Part shown: positions 1-8,331 of the stretch, one piece after another
How positions within the stretch are numbered: position 1 is the first letter of the stretch
How the letters are laid out: each line of letters opens with the position of its first letter
Assembly: GCF_040499845.1 (NCBI RefSeq)
Contig: NZ_CP159342.1
Location: forward strand, 806,001 to 870,000
Direction: 5' to 3'
Length of the DNA stretch: 64,000 nt
Origin: Micromonospora sp. CCTCC AA 2012012
GTDB taxonomy: Bacteria; Actinomycetota; Actinomycetes; Mycobacteriales; Micromonosporaceae
Notes under the pieces: model-generated
Told to the model about the DNA's origin: nothing
Databases searched by the model: none
What the model saw: the letters and a program-made list of their open reading frames with translations, nothing else
Program-made: the position numbers and the translations under genes

Positions 1-1080
1 CAGGGTGGCGCCGACCGGCACCCGCAGCCCGCCGGTGGGGGAGAGTTCCGCGGTACGGATCAGGATCGGCGCGTCCAGGGTCTGCCGGCCGGCGGTGTCG
101 TGCCCCAGCAGGGCCAGCACCCCGGCGTAGTAGCGGCGGCCGGTCCGCTCGTGCCGGGCGATGACCCGGCAGGCGTTCTCCATCGGGCTGCCGGTCACGG
201 TCGGGGCGAACATGGTCTCCCGGAGCACCTCCCGGACGTCCAGCGAGCCGCGCCCGGCGAGCAGGTACTCGGTGTGCGCGAGGTGCGCCATCTCCTTGAG
301 GTACGGCCCGACGACCTGCCCGCCGTGCTCGGCGACGCACGCCATCATCTTCAGTTCCTCGTCCAGCACCATGTACAGCTCCTCGACCTCCTTCGGGTCG
401 CGGAGGAAGCGCAGCAGGGCGTCCCGGTCGGCCGCCGCGCCGGTGTGGCGGAAGGTGCCGCTGATCGGGTTCATGGTGACCAGGCCGTCGTCCACGCTGA
501 CGTGCCGCTCCGGGCTGGCGCCGACCAGGATCCGGTCCCCGGTGTGCACCAGGAACGTCCAGTACGCCCCGCGTTCGGCCAGCAGCAGGCGGCGCAGCGC
601 GGTGGCCGCGGCGGCCAGCGGCGGCCCCTGCACGGTGGCGTGCAGGGTGCGGTGGATGACGAAGTTGGCTCCCTCGCCCCGGCCGATCTCCTCGTCGAGC
701 ACCCGGCCGACGGTGCGGGCGTACTCGTCGTCGGAGATGTCGAAGCCGGCGTCGCGGGTGACCACCGCGGCGTCCGGCAGCGCGGCGACCGCCTCGGCCA
801 GGCCGATCCGCTGGTGCCCGGCGATCAGCAGGCACTCCAGCGGCACGCGATCGTCGACGTGGGCGAAGCCCCGCTCGCCGATCTGCCGGTACGGCACCAG
901 GGCCAGCGTGCGCGGTCCGGGCGCGTCGTCGGGCAGCGGGATGTCGGCGAGCCGGTCGACGGTGCGTACCGTGCCGGTGAAGAGGTCGAGGTGGTCGGCG
1001 CCCTCGCGGCGGACGAGCGCGAAGGGGCCGGGGTCGACGCCGTCGGCGACGGCGGCGAGCAGGTCGAGCGGGCGGGTCAT
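1..1080 (-). CDS. PhzE/TrpE-like chorismate-binding enzyme (3' end outside window)
   Basis: Converts chorismate to an anthranilate- or ADIC-type product using ammonia from a glutaminase partner; cytosolic. The 360 visible residues start at ATG 1080 (MTRPLDLLAAVADG) and run off the window edge. They carry the chorismate-binding core: a DPKEVEELYMVLDEELKMM stretch followed by the FAPTVTGSPMENACRVIA block with the family GSP motif. The arrangement, and the lack of a glutaminase domain in the visible part, fit the two-domain PhzE-like anthranilate synthase family, where the glutaminase lies C-terminal and would be outside the window. It is divergent from the FGGY kinase across about 260 bp with no other gene. 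Plain TrpE or an isochorismate synthase relative remain possible; the reaction is inferred from family. Confidence 0.8.
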   Translation of the reverse strand, partial: MTRPLDLLAAVADGVDPGPFALVRREGADHLDLFTGTVRTVDRLADIPLPDDAPGPRTLALVPYRQIGERGFAHVDDRVPLECLLIAGHQRIGLAEAVAALPDAAVVTRDAGFDISDDEYARTVGRVLDEEIGRGEGANFVIHRTLHATVQGPPLAAAATALRRLLLAERGAYWTFLVHTGDRILVGASPERHVSVDDGLVTMNPISGTFRHTGAAADRDALLRFLRDPKEVEELYMVLDEELKMMACVAEHGGQVVGPYLKEMAHLAHTEYLLAGRGSLDVREVLRETMFAPTVTGSPMENACRVIARHERTGRRYYAGVLALLGHDTAGRQTLDAPILIRTAELSPTGGLRVPVGATL

Positions 1081-1340
1081 CGGGTCTCCTCGGTGGACCG
1101 GGAGCCGCCGTGGGGGCGACCCGGGTGCCGGGGAAGGACCGGCGGCCGCCTCGTCGGGCGGCCGCGTCGGAAAGCTACGCGCGGGGGTGGGCCGCCGGGT
1201 CGGCGGGCCACCAGCAGGACAGGTGCGCGAGCATGACGATCACTGTACGCGACCCGCCGCCCCCGCGGGCCCCCGAACGCCGGGCCGGCCCGGGCGGATC
1301 TTGGCTTTGCCGACCGTCCCGGCGGGTAGGTTGACCGGCG

Positions 1341-2738
1341 ATGAACATTCTCGCTCTCGACCTGGGCACCTCCTCGGTACGGGCCCTCGTGCTGGACGCG
1401 GACGCCAACCCGCTGCCCGGCGCGCTGGCCCGGCGCAAGGTGCGGGTCGCCACCGGGGCCGACGGCAGCGGCACGCTCGACGGCCCCGGCTATCTCGCCT
1501 GCCTCGTCGAGTGCCTGGACGAGCTGGCCGCCGGCGGCCGGCTGCGCGACGTGGAACTGGTGGCGGCCTCCGCGCAGTGGCACTCGGTGCTGCCGCTGGA
1601 CGCCGCCGGGGAGCCGCTCGGGCCGGTGCTGACCTGGCTCGACACCCGCCCGATGCCGGTCGCCTCGGCGGTCGGACCGGCCGACCCGGAGGCCTTCCAC
1701 CAGCGCACCGGCACCTGGTTCCACCGGTGCTACTGGTCGGTCCGGCTGCCCTGGCTGCGCGCCCGCACCGCCACCCCGGTGGCCCGCTTCGTCGGGCTGG
1801 TCGACTACGTGCTGGGCGTGCTGCTCGACGAGGCGCCGATGTCGGTCTCGCTGGCCTCCGGCACCGGCCTGCTCGACCTGCACCGGATGGACTGGGACGC
1901 CGAGGCGTGCGAGCTGGCCGGGGTGCGACCGGCCGAGCTGCCGCCGCTGGCACCCACCGGCTGGCGCGGCCGGCTGCGCTCCGCGTACGCCCGGCGGTGG
2001 CCGCAGCTGGCGGGGTCGGCGTGGGCCGCGCCGGTGGGCGACGGGGCCGCGTCCAACGTCGGCTCCGGTTGCGTCGACGCCACCCGGGCCGCGGTGACCG
2101 TCGGCACCTCCGCCGCCGTCCGGCTGGTCCAGCCCGACGAGGCGGGCCTGGCGCCGCTCGCCGACGAGCTGTGGCGGTACCGGGTGGACCACGAGTACGT
2201 GGTGACCGGGGCCGCCTACTCCAGCGGCGGCAACCTCTTCGCCTGGGCCAACCGGGAGCTGCGCCTGCCCGACGGCGCGGAGCTGGAGGCCGCGCTGGCC
2301 CGGGTCGGGCCGGCCGGGCACCTCGCGGTGAATCCCCGTTTCGGCGGCGACCGCCCGCCCGGCCTGGTCCCCGCCGGCTCCGGCGAGCTGCGGGGGCTCG
2401 GCTTCGGCACCACCGCCGTGGACATCCTGGCCGGCCTGATGACGGCACTCTGCCGCCTGGTCGCCGACGACCTGGCGCTGCTGGAGTCCGGGGTGCGGGC
2501 CCCGGCCGAGGTGGTGCTCGGTGGCGGCGCGATGGCCGCCTCGCCGTGGTGGCGGCAGATGTTCGCCGCGACGCTGGCGCCCCGACCGGTCCGCCACCAG
2601 CACCACCCGGAGATCGGGGCGATGGGCGCGGCGCTGGTGGCGCTGGGCCGGATCCCCGACGCGGCGCACGTCGCCGGCATCGGCCGGACGGACGAGCCGG
2701 AGACACCGAACCCGGCAGCCGACGCCCGGCCGCGCTGA
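1341..2738 (+). CDS. FGGY-family carbohydrate kinase (gluconokinase-like)
   Basis: Phosphorylates a sugar or sugar acid with ATP in the cytosol; gluconate is the likeliest substrate by resemblance but this is not proven. The 465-residue protein opens with the phosphate-binding loop MNILALDLGTSSVRALV, has a middle VTVGTSAAVRL segment at the start of the second actin-like lobe, and a C-terminal adenosine-loop motif GGGAMAASPWW. Length is a little short of the 480-520 typical for the family. There is no convincing Shine-Dalgarno; a TAGGTT hexamer at 1327-1332 lies 8 nt before the ATG, so a leaderless transcript is plausible. The next gene downstream is unrelated (a sensor kinase), so it is probably monocistronic. 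Confidence 0.85.
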   Translation: MNILALDLGTSSVRALVLDADANPLPGALARRKVRVATGADGSGTLDGPGYLACLVECLDELAAGGRLRDVELVAASAQWHSVLPLDAAGEPLGPVLTWLDTRPMPVASAVGPADPEAFHQRTGTWFHRCYWSVRLPWLRARTATPVARFVGLVDYVLGVLLDEAPMSVSLASGTGLLDLHRMDWDAEACELAGVRPAELPPLAPTGWRGRLRSAYARRWPQLAGSAWAAPVGDGAASNVGSGCVDATRAAVTVGTSAAVRLVQPDEAGLAPLADELWRYRVDHEYVVTGAAYSSGGNLFAWANRELRLPDGAELEAALARVGPAGHLAVNPRFGGDRPPGLVPAGSGELRGLGFGTTAVDILAGLMTALCRLVADDLALLESGVRAPAEVVLGGGAMAASPWWRQMFAATLAPRPVRHQHHPEIGAMGAALVALGRIPDAAHVAGIGRTDEPETPNPAADARPR

Positions 2739-2844
2739 CCTTCCTGACCGGCCGGTCGTCCAGGCCGTTGACAGGGCCGCCCGGCCTGGTTGGATGGACT
2801 GCGCTCCCCGACCCCGGTGGAGGCGAGGGACCGAGGAGGCATGT

Positions 2845-5529
2845 GTGGGCGCAGGTCCCGACGCGGGCGACGGCGCGGTCTCGAACCACCGCCGCAGCCG
2901 TTTCGACGTCCGGGTCGTACCGCACCGGCGTCGGTCACCGCTGCGGTTGCGGGACTGGCGGATGGGCACCAAGCTCGCCACCGTGCTGGTCATCCCCTCG
3001 CTGGCCTTCCTGGTGCTGGCCGGGGTGCAGACCCGGGGCCTGGTGGGCCAGACCACCGCGCTGAGCGACTTCGCCCAGCAGGTCGGCATCGGCCGGCAGA
3101 TCACCACGGCGGTGGACCGGTTGCAGCAGGAACGGGACCGCACCGCGGGGGAGCTGGCCGCGCTGCGCCGGGCCGGTGGCGCGGCCGACCGGGACGCCGC
3201 GATCGCCGCGCTGAAGCCCCTGCACGCCGCCACCGACCAGGCGATGAGCGAGCTGCGCCGGTCCGCCGAACCGCTGGTCGACGCGGACGCCGCCTGGCGG
3301 GTCTCCTATTCGCAGGTGCTGGAGTCGTTCGACCAGGTCGTCTACATCCGCGCCACGGTGCCGGCGGCGGTGCTCAGCAACGACACCGTCCTCAGCAACT
3401 ACCACCGGTCGATCGACGCCCTGCTCACCCTGCTCGCCGAGCCGTCCCCGGGGGACGACCAGCAGGCGCTCAGCGACGCGGTGCTGCGGTACGTCCAGCT
3501 CGCCCGGGTCAAGGAGTTCACCTCGCGGATCCGCGCGCAGCTCTACGCCGCCGCCCGCGCCGGTCGCTACGAGGTGAACGACCAGGTCAGCATCACCGAC
3601 CTGCGGGCCCAGCAGCTCACCGCTCTGGGCGCGTTCCGGGTCGCGGCGACCCCCGAGCAGATCCGCCGCTACGACCGGACCTCGGTCGATCCGGCGTTCG
3701 TGGCCGCCACGAAGCTGGAGGAGAAGAGCCTGCCGACCGCCGCCGCCGATCCGGCCGTGCTGCCCGCCCCGCAGTGGTGGGCGGCCAGCGAGCAGCGGCA
3801 GGAGCTGCTCCGGCAGCTGGAGGGGGAGGTGCTCGACGACGCGGTGACCCGCGCCGAGGACGCCAGCTCCGCCCAGCTGCGGGACACCCTGCTGGTGGTC
3901 GGCGGCATCGTCGCGGTCCTCCTGGTCGCCGTGCTCATCTCGCTGCTCATCGGCCGGTCCATCGCCCGGTCGATGCGGTTGCTGCGCAGCCAGGCCCTGC
4001 GGATCGCGCAGGTCGAGCTGCCCGACGCGCTGGACCGGTTGCGGGCGGTGGACAGCCCGGTCACCGACATCGACGTGCCGCCGGCGGTGGTCCGGTCGCT
4101 GGACGAGATCGGCGAGCTGGCCGAGGCGTTCGTGGCGGTGCACCGCAGCGCGGTCAGCGTCGCCGTCGAGCAGGCGCTGATGCGCCGCAACGTCAACGCC
4201 ATGTTCGTGAACCTGGCCCGGCGCAGCCAGGTGCTGGTCGAGCGGCAGCTGGAGCTGCTGGACGACCTGGAACGCGAGGAGAGCGACCCGGACCAGCTGG
4301 AGAACCTGTTCCGGTTGGACCATCTGGCCGCCCGGATGCGCCGCAACGACGAGAGCCTGCTGGTGCTGGCCGGTACGGAGTCCACCCGTCGGTGGAACCG
4401 GCCGGTCGGCCTGGGTGCGGTGCTGCTCGCGGCGAGCGCCGAGATCGAGCAGTACCAGCGGGTGCGCCACTCCTCGGCGGCGGAACTGCACGTCGTCGGG
4501 CACGCGGTCGGCGACCTGGTGCACCTGCTCGCCGAGCTGCTGGAGAACGCGACCGCGTTCTCCCGGCCGGACACGGTCGTCCGGGTGAGCACGCGGGCCG
4601 AGGGCTCCGGCGCGCTGGTGGAGATCGCCGACCAGGGGCTCGGGATGAGCCCCTCCGCGCTGGCCGAGGCGAACGCGCTGCTGGCGGAGCCGCCGGCGGC
4701 GGACGTGGCGGCCTCCGAGCGGATGGGTCTCTTCGTGGTCAGCCACCTCGGCGCCCGGCATCGCATCCGGGTGCGGCTGCGTGGCCGGCGCGAGGGTCTG
4801 GTCGCGGAGGTCCGGCTGCCGGCCGACCTGCTGGCGCCGGCTCCCGCCGCCGAGCTGGACCAGCCCGCCTCGCCGCGGATGCTCACCACCCAGCTCGGTG
4901 CGGCGACCGGGCCGGGCACCCCGCCCGTGGCGCCGCGCGGCGCGCTGCCGGTGGCCGGTCGCCGGCCGGCGCCCGCCGATCTGCCCGTCGCCGGCCGCGG
5001 GCCCAATACGGCGGAGCTGCCGGTGGCCGGTCGCCCGCCCGAGCCGGCCCCGCTGCCCGTCGCGGGCCGCCCCACGGCGGCGGAACTGCCGGTGGCGGGC
5101 CGCCCGCCGCAGCAGCCGACCGTCGACGTACGGGAGCAGCCGGCGCTGCCGCGGCAGGCCCCACCGGGGCCGGCCCGCGCCGGGAACGTGCTCGCCTCGG
5201 CGGCCGGACCGCCGTCGGGCAGCGGCTGGTTCTCGCGTCAGGGGCCGTCGTCGTCGACGCTGGGTGTGACACCGGCACCGGCCGCGACGCCGGTCACCGG
5301 AGGGACCAACGAGCGGGGCCTGCCGGTGCGGGTGCCGATGGCCCAGCTCGCCGCGGTGACCCAACCCGCCCGTCCGACCGAGCCGATGCCGCGCCACGAG
5401 CCGGACCCGGACGCGGTCGGCGGCATGCTCTCCCGTTTCTACGGGGGCGTGCGGCGGGCGGAGGCCGAGGAGACCACGGAGTTCGTCATGCCGCCGCCGG
5501 GCGGGCCGACTGAAGGGGGACAACGATGA
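2845..5529 (+). CDS. Nitrate/nitrite-sensor-type histidine kinase-like protein (conservon CvnA-like)
   Basis: Membrane sensor of the actinobacterial conservon type, expected to signal through a roadblock partner rather than a response regulator. Start is GTG 2845, preceded by a GAGGAGG ribosome site; 894 residues. TM1 is at about residues 44-62, an extracytoplasmic four-helix sensor follows, TM2 at about 347-372, then a HAMP segment, a degenerate dimerisation region ([14 protein letters not shown]) and a GHKL ATPase with an N-box (ELLENATAF, near 563) and DQGLGMS (near 597). The C-terminal 200 residues are low-complexity and rich in Pro/Ala, with five LPVAGR repeats. It overlaps the next gene by 4 nt (ATGA). 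Later conservon partners (DUF742 and GTPase genes) are absent here. Confidence 0.88.
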   Translation: MGAGPDAGDGAVSNHRRSRFDVRVVPHRRRSPLRLRDWRMGTKLATVLVIPSLAFLVLAGVQTRGLVGQTTALSDFAQQVGIGRQITTAVDRLQQERDRTAGELAALRRAGGAADRDAAIAALKPLHAATDQAMSELRRSAEPLVDADAAWRVSYSQVLESFDQVVYIRATVPAAVLSNDTVLSNYHRSIDALLTLLAEPSPGDDQQALSDAVLRYVQLARVKEFTSRIRAQLYAAARAGRYEVNDQVSITDLRAQQLTALGAFRVAATPEQIRRYDRTSVDPAFVAATKLEEKSLPTAAADPAVLPAPQWWAASEQRQELLRQLEGEVLDDAVTRAEDASSAQLRDTLLVVGGIVAVLLVAVLISLLIGRSIARSMRLLRSQALRIAQVELPDALDRLRAVDSPVTDIDVPPAVVRSLDEIGELAEAFVAVHRSAVSVAVEQALMRRNVNAMFVNLARRSQVLVERQLELLDDLEREESDPDQLENLFRLDHLAARMRRNDESLLVLAGTESTRRWNRPVGLGAVLLAASAEIEQYQRVRHSSAAELHVVGHAVGDLVHLLAELLENATAFSRPDTVVRVSTRAEGSGALVEIADQGLGMSPSALAEANALLAEPPAADVAASERMGLFVVSHLGARHRIRVRLRGRREGLVAEVRLPADLLAPAPAAELDQPASPRMLTTQLGAATGPGTPPVAPRGALPVAGRRPAPADLPVAGRGPNTAELPVAGRPPEPAPLPVAGRPTAAELPVAGRPPQQPTVDVREQPALPRQAPPGPARAGNVLASAAGPPSGSGWFSRQGPSSSTLGVTPAPAATPVTGGTNERGLPVRVPMAQLAAVTQPARPTEPMPRHEPDPDAVGGMLSRFYGGVRRAEAEETTEFVMPPPGGPTEGGQR
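4945..5103 (+). repeat. Five LPVAGR repeats in the kinase tail
   Basis: Within the sensor-kinase tail the hexapeptide LPVAGR occurs five times at 11-12 residue spacing, each followed by a Pro/Ala/Glu-rich filler. Codons vary between copies (GTGGCC, GTCGCC, GTCGCG, GTGGCG), so the peptide rather than the DNA appears conserved, consistent with selection on a linear motif. What binds it is unknown. Confidence 0.85.
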
Positions 5530-5948
5530 TGACGATGAGTCAGGAGGCCCGGGACCTGAGCTGGCTGGTGAACGCGTTCGCCGAGCGGGTTCCCGGGGTG
5601 GCGCACGCGGTGGTGGTCTCCTCCGACGGACTGCTGGTGGCGATCTCGGCCCACCTGCCGCGCGACCACGCCGACAAGCTGGCCGCCGTGACGTCGGGGC
5701 TGATGTCCATCACGGCCGGGGCGGCGCAGATGTTCGACGGGGACATCGTCAAGCAGACCGTGGTCGAGATGGGCCGGGGCTACTTCCTGGTGATGCAGAT
5801 CCGGGACGGCTCGATCCTGGCCACCCTGGCCGGTGCCGATGCGGACATCGGCGTGGTGGGTTACGAGATGGCACGGCTGGCGAAGCAGGCCGGCGAGATG
5901 CTCACCCCGGCACTGCGCGCCGAGTTGCAGCAGGCGCTGCCCCGCTGA
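5526..5948 (+). CDS. Roadblock/LC7-domain protein (conservon CvnB-like)
   Basis: A 140-residue roadblock/LC7 protein; in conservons such proteins sit between the membrane kinase and a Ras-like GTPase, acting as cytosolic adaptors. The fold is visible as [30 protein letters not shown] at the N-terminus, a central [13 protein letters not shown] helix and the strand pair [18 protein letters not shown]. Its ATG overlaps the kinase stop codon (ATGA), implying translational coupling and stoichiometric expression. The expected DUF742 and GTPase genes do not follow; the next gene is a convergent beta-glucosidase. Function by family is well supported; the signal is unknown. Confidence 0.92.
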   Translation: MMTMSQEARDLSWLVNAFAERVPGVAHAVVVSSDGLLVAISAHLPRDHADKLAAVTSGLMSITAGAAQMFDGDIVKQTVVEMGRGYFLVMQIRDGSILATLAGADADIGVVGYEMARLAKQAGEMLTPALRAELQQALPR

Positions 5949-5953
5949 GGCGT

Positions 5954-5989
5954 ACGGGCCGGCCGGGGTGGGTGTCCCGACCGGCCCGT
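5954..5989. terminator. Bidirectional hairpin between convergent genes
   Basis: ACGGGCCGG (5954-5962) pairs perfectly with CCGGCCCGT (5981-5989), with a further GGG/CCC pairing inside. It sits in the 47-bp gap between the roadblock gene and the convergent GH1 gene, the right place for a shared intrinsic terminator. No U-tract follows, as is usual in high-GC actinobacteria. Confidence 0.65.
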
Positions 5990-5995
5990 GCCGGG

Positions 5996-7492
5996 TCAGA
6001 GGCCGTTGTTGCGGATGACGTCGCGGTACCAGTGGGCGCTGCGCTTGAGCACCCGGCGCTGCGTCGGGTAGTCCACGTAGATCAGGCCCCAGCGCTGGTC
6101 GTACCCCTCGGCCCACTCGAAGTTGTCCAGCAGCGACCAGACGTGGTAGCTCTCCAGCGGCACCCCGTCGGCGACGGCGCGGTGCGCGGCGGCGAAGTGG
6201 TCGCGGAGGAAACTGACCCGGCCGGCGTCGTCGACGGTGCCGTCGGCGCCGAGGGTGTCCGGGCAGGGCAGCCCGTTCTCGGTGATGGTGATCGGGATCC
6301 GGCCGTAGTCGCGGGTGACCCGGGTGAGGATGTCGTACATCCCCTCGGGGTGGATCTGCTGCCACTCCGCCTCGGAGGTGGGCCACTTCCGGACGGTGTC
6401 GCCCTGGCCGGTGACGTAGATCGGCGTGTAGTACTGCACGGCGAGCAGGTCGACCGGGCTGGCGATGACGTCGAGGTCGCCGTCGCGGATGCCCTTGACC
6501 ATCCGGCTGTCCGGGCCGAGGTCGGCCAGCACGTCCTGCGGGTAGGCGCCGGTGAGGATCGGGTCGAGATAGAGGCGGTTCTCGTAGCCGTCGTAGAGGC
6601 GGGTCGCGGTGGCGGCCTCGGCGCTGTCGTCGGCCGGGTAGCAGGGGTGCAGGTTGAGCGCGGGGCCGATCCGGCCGGCCTGGCCGGTGGCCCGCAGGGC
6701 CCGGACGGCGAGGCCGTGGGCGAGCTGGAGGTGGTGGGCGACGAGGTACGCCGCCTGCGGGTCCTGCCGTCCGGGGGCGTGGTGTCCCCACAGGTAGCCG
6801 TTCTGCACCACGGTCTTGGGTTCGTTGATGGTGAGCCAGACCGGGACCTGGTCGCCGAGGCCCTGGAAGACCGCGTCGGCGTACTCGGCGAAGCGGTAGG
6901 CGGTGTCCCGGGACTCCCAGCCGCCGGCGTCCTGCAACGCCTGCGGCATGTCCCAGTGGAAGAGGGTGGCCATCGGGGCGATGCCGCGTTCGTGCAGCCC
7001 GTCGACCAGGCGGCGGTAGAAGTCGAGGCCGCGCTGGTTGGGTCTGCCCGCGCCGTCGGCCTGGATCCGGGGCCAGGAGATGGAGAACCGGTAGCTGCGC
7101 AGTCCGAGCTGGGCCATCAGGTCCAGGTCGTCGCGGTACCGGTGGTAGTGGTCGGCCGCGACGTCGCCGGTGTCGCCGTTGCGGGTGCGGCCGGGGGTGT
7201 GGCTGAAGGTGTCCCAGATCGACTCGCCCCGGCCGTCCTCCTTGGCCGCGCCCTCGATCTGGTACGCCGACGTGGCCGCGCCCCAGGCGAAGCCCGGCGG
7301 GAACCGCAGCGCGCCGTCCGGTTCGGGGCTGCTCTCCCGGTCCGCCTCGGGCGGGTTCTCGCAGCCGCCGAGGGCGGCGGCGCTGGCGACGGCGGCGGCC
7401 GTGCTGCCCGTGAGTCCGGCGCGGGCCGCGCCGGCGGCCGAGGCGGAGAGGGCGGCGCGGCGGAGCAGCCGCCGTCGGGTGAGTATCGACAT
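5996..7492 (-). CDS. GH1 beta-glucosidase, exported lipoprotein
   Basis: Hydrolyses terminal beta-glucosides such as cellobiose, probably anchored on the outer face of the membrane. The start at 7492 (MSILTRRRLLRRAALS) is chosen over an upstream ATG because GAGGAGAA lies just before it and it places a twin-arginine-like signal at the N-terminus, followed by a lipobox LGGC. The 498-residue protein has the acid/base motif TINEP (about residues 219-224) and the nucleophile motif ITENG (about 399-403), both intact, plus FHWDMPQAL and WSLLDNFEWAEGY typical of GH1. A CebR-type operator lies 39 nt upstream of the start. Most GH1 beta-glucosidases in these bacteria are cytosolic, so the Tat/lipoprotein export signal is notable. 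The secreted GH48 is the likely supplier of substrate. Confidence 0.93.
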   Translation of the reverse strand: MSILTRRRLLRRAALSASAAGAARAGLTGSTAAAVASAAALGGCENPPEADRESSPEPDGALRFPPGFAWGAATSAYQIEGAAKEDGRGESIWDTFSHTPGRTRNGDTGDVAADHYHRYRDDLDLMAQLGLRSYRFSISWPRIQADGAGRPNQRGLDFYRRLVDGLHERGIAPMATLFHWDMPQALQDAGGWESRDTAYRFAEYADAVFQGLGDQVPVWLTINEPKTVVQNGYLWGHHAPGRQDPQAAYLVAHHLQLAHGLAVRALRATGQAGRIGPALNLHPCYPADDSAEAATATRLYDGYENRLYLDPILTGAYPQDVLADLGPDSRMVKGIRDGDLDVIASPVDLLAVQYYTPIYVTGQGDTVRKWPTSEAEWQQIHPEGMYDILTRVTRDYGRIPITITENGLPCPDTLGADGTVDDAGRVSFLRDHFAAAHRAVADGVPLESYHVWSLLDNFEWAEGYDQRWGLIYVDYPTQRRVLKRSAHWYRDVIRNNGL

Positions 7493-7530
7493 GGGCGTTC
7501 TCCTCGGAGGATAGGGGGCCACCCGACGTC

Positions 7531-7544
7531 CGGGAGCGCTCCCA
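7531..7544. promoter_or_regulatory. CebR/CelR-type operator upstream of GH1
   Basis: CGGGAGCGCTCCCA matches 13 of 14 bases of the known actinobacterial cellulase-repressor box TGGGAGCGCTCCCA. It is 39 nt upstream of the GH1 start, where a LacI-family CebR/CelR repressor would block transcription until cellobiose is present. No cebR gene lies in the window. Confidence 0.85.
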
Positions 7545-7752
7545 TGATACGGCAGGCGGCGCCGGTCACCTTCCGGCGGGCGGACTGCGGCGGGGCGCGG
7601 TGCGACCGTCCCGGCGACCGGGCGGGGGTGGGGGCGTCGACCGGCGGCGCGGCGCGGGCCGCCGGATGGTGCCGATAGCGAGCGAGGCCGGCCGGGTGGC
7701 GCGTCGCGCCTGACCCGTCGGCCTCTTTTCCCGTCGACAACGGGGGTTTAGT

Positions 7753-7785
7753 GTGGGGACGGGGGAGGGCAACCCCCGTCCCCAC
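7753..7785. terminator. Strong 13-bp stem hairpin in the GH1-GH48 intergenic region
   Basis: GTGGGGACGGGGG (7753-7765) pairs perfectly with CCCCCGTCCCCAC (7773-7785) around a 7-nt loop. It lies between two divergent genes and so terminates neither. It may end a small untranslated transcript or insulate the two promoters. The rest of 7545-7994 shows no convincing gene. Confidence 0.5.
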
Positions 7786-7994
7786 CTGTGATGCAGACAC
7801 GCACGTCCGAGATTGGCGTCCGATCGTGCATGTCGCGCGGGAGCCGGGCCACGCGAGTGGCTCTGGTTCCACCTCCCTCCGTGCCGGTGGGCGATGGCTG
7901 ACGGCGGCGTCCGGGCTGGCCCGTCGTCAGCCTCTGGCTGGCGCGTTCCGGGCGCAGAACGCCTGGAACGATCTTCTTTGTGCATCTCGGTCGA

Positions 7995-8008
7995 TGGAAG
8001 CGCTCCCA
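7995..8008. promoter_or_regulatory. CebR/CelR-type operator, distal, upstream of GH48
   Basis: TGGAAGCGCTCCCA differs at one position from the consensus TGGGAGCGCTCCCA. Together with the copy at 8105 it forms a pair spaced 110 bp centre to centre, close to ten or eleven helical turns, a geometry that could allow looping by a LacI-type tetramer or two dimers. Confidence 0.82.
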
Positions 8009-8104
8009 TCGGCGATGCAGCGACTGTAACGCCCGTCACGGCTTTGTGAAAGCCCCTAAACGAGATCGAAACATGGACGTGTCTGAGCGGCGTCCTGCTT
8101 GTCG

Positions 8105-8118
8105 TGGGAGCGCTTCCA
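8105..8118. promoter_or_regulatory. CebR/CelR-type operator, proximal, upstream of GH48
   Basis: TGGGAGCGCTTCCA is one mismatch from the consensus. It lies 213 nt upstream of the GH48 start, so a long 5' leader is implied if the box overlaps the promoter. Confidence 0.82.
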
Positions 8119-8331
8119 TGGCACACTGTCGAATCAACGCAGCAGAGCCAGAACGCGCGAGCGTGGGCCGCCCAGGGCAACCGGTTCGTCCGGTGCGGCG
8201 CCCCATCCCCGGCACGGCCGGGTCGACCCCTTCCCCGGGCGCTTCCGTCCCCCCGCGTGCCTCGTCGACGCGTGGAGGCGCCCCGCCGGGACCCGTACGG
8301 TCCCGGCCTGGTCCGAGGAGACACCGCGCAC

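Noticed and set aside
161..3064. 967-codon plus-strand frame overlapping the chorismate-binding gene and the kinase
   Set aside because: Arg/Pro/Ser-rich composition and overlap with two well-supported genes; a typical shadow frame of high-GC DNA.
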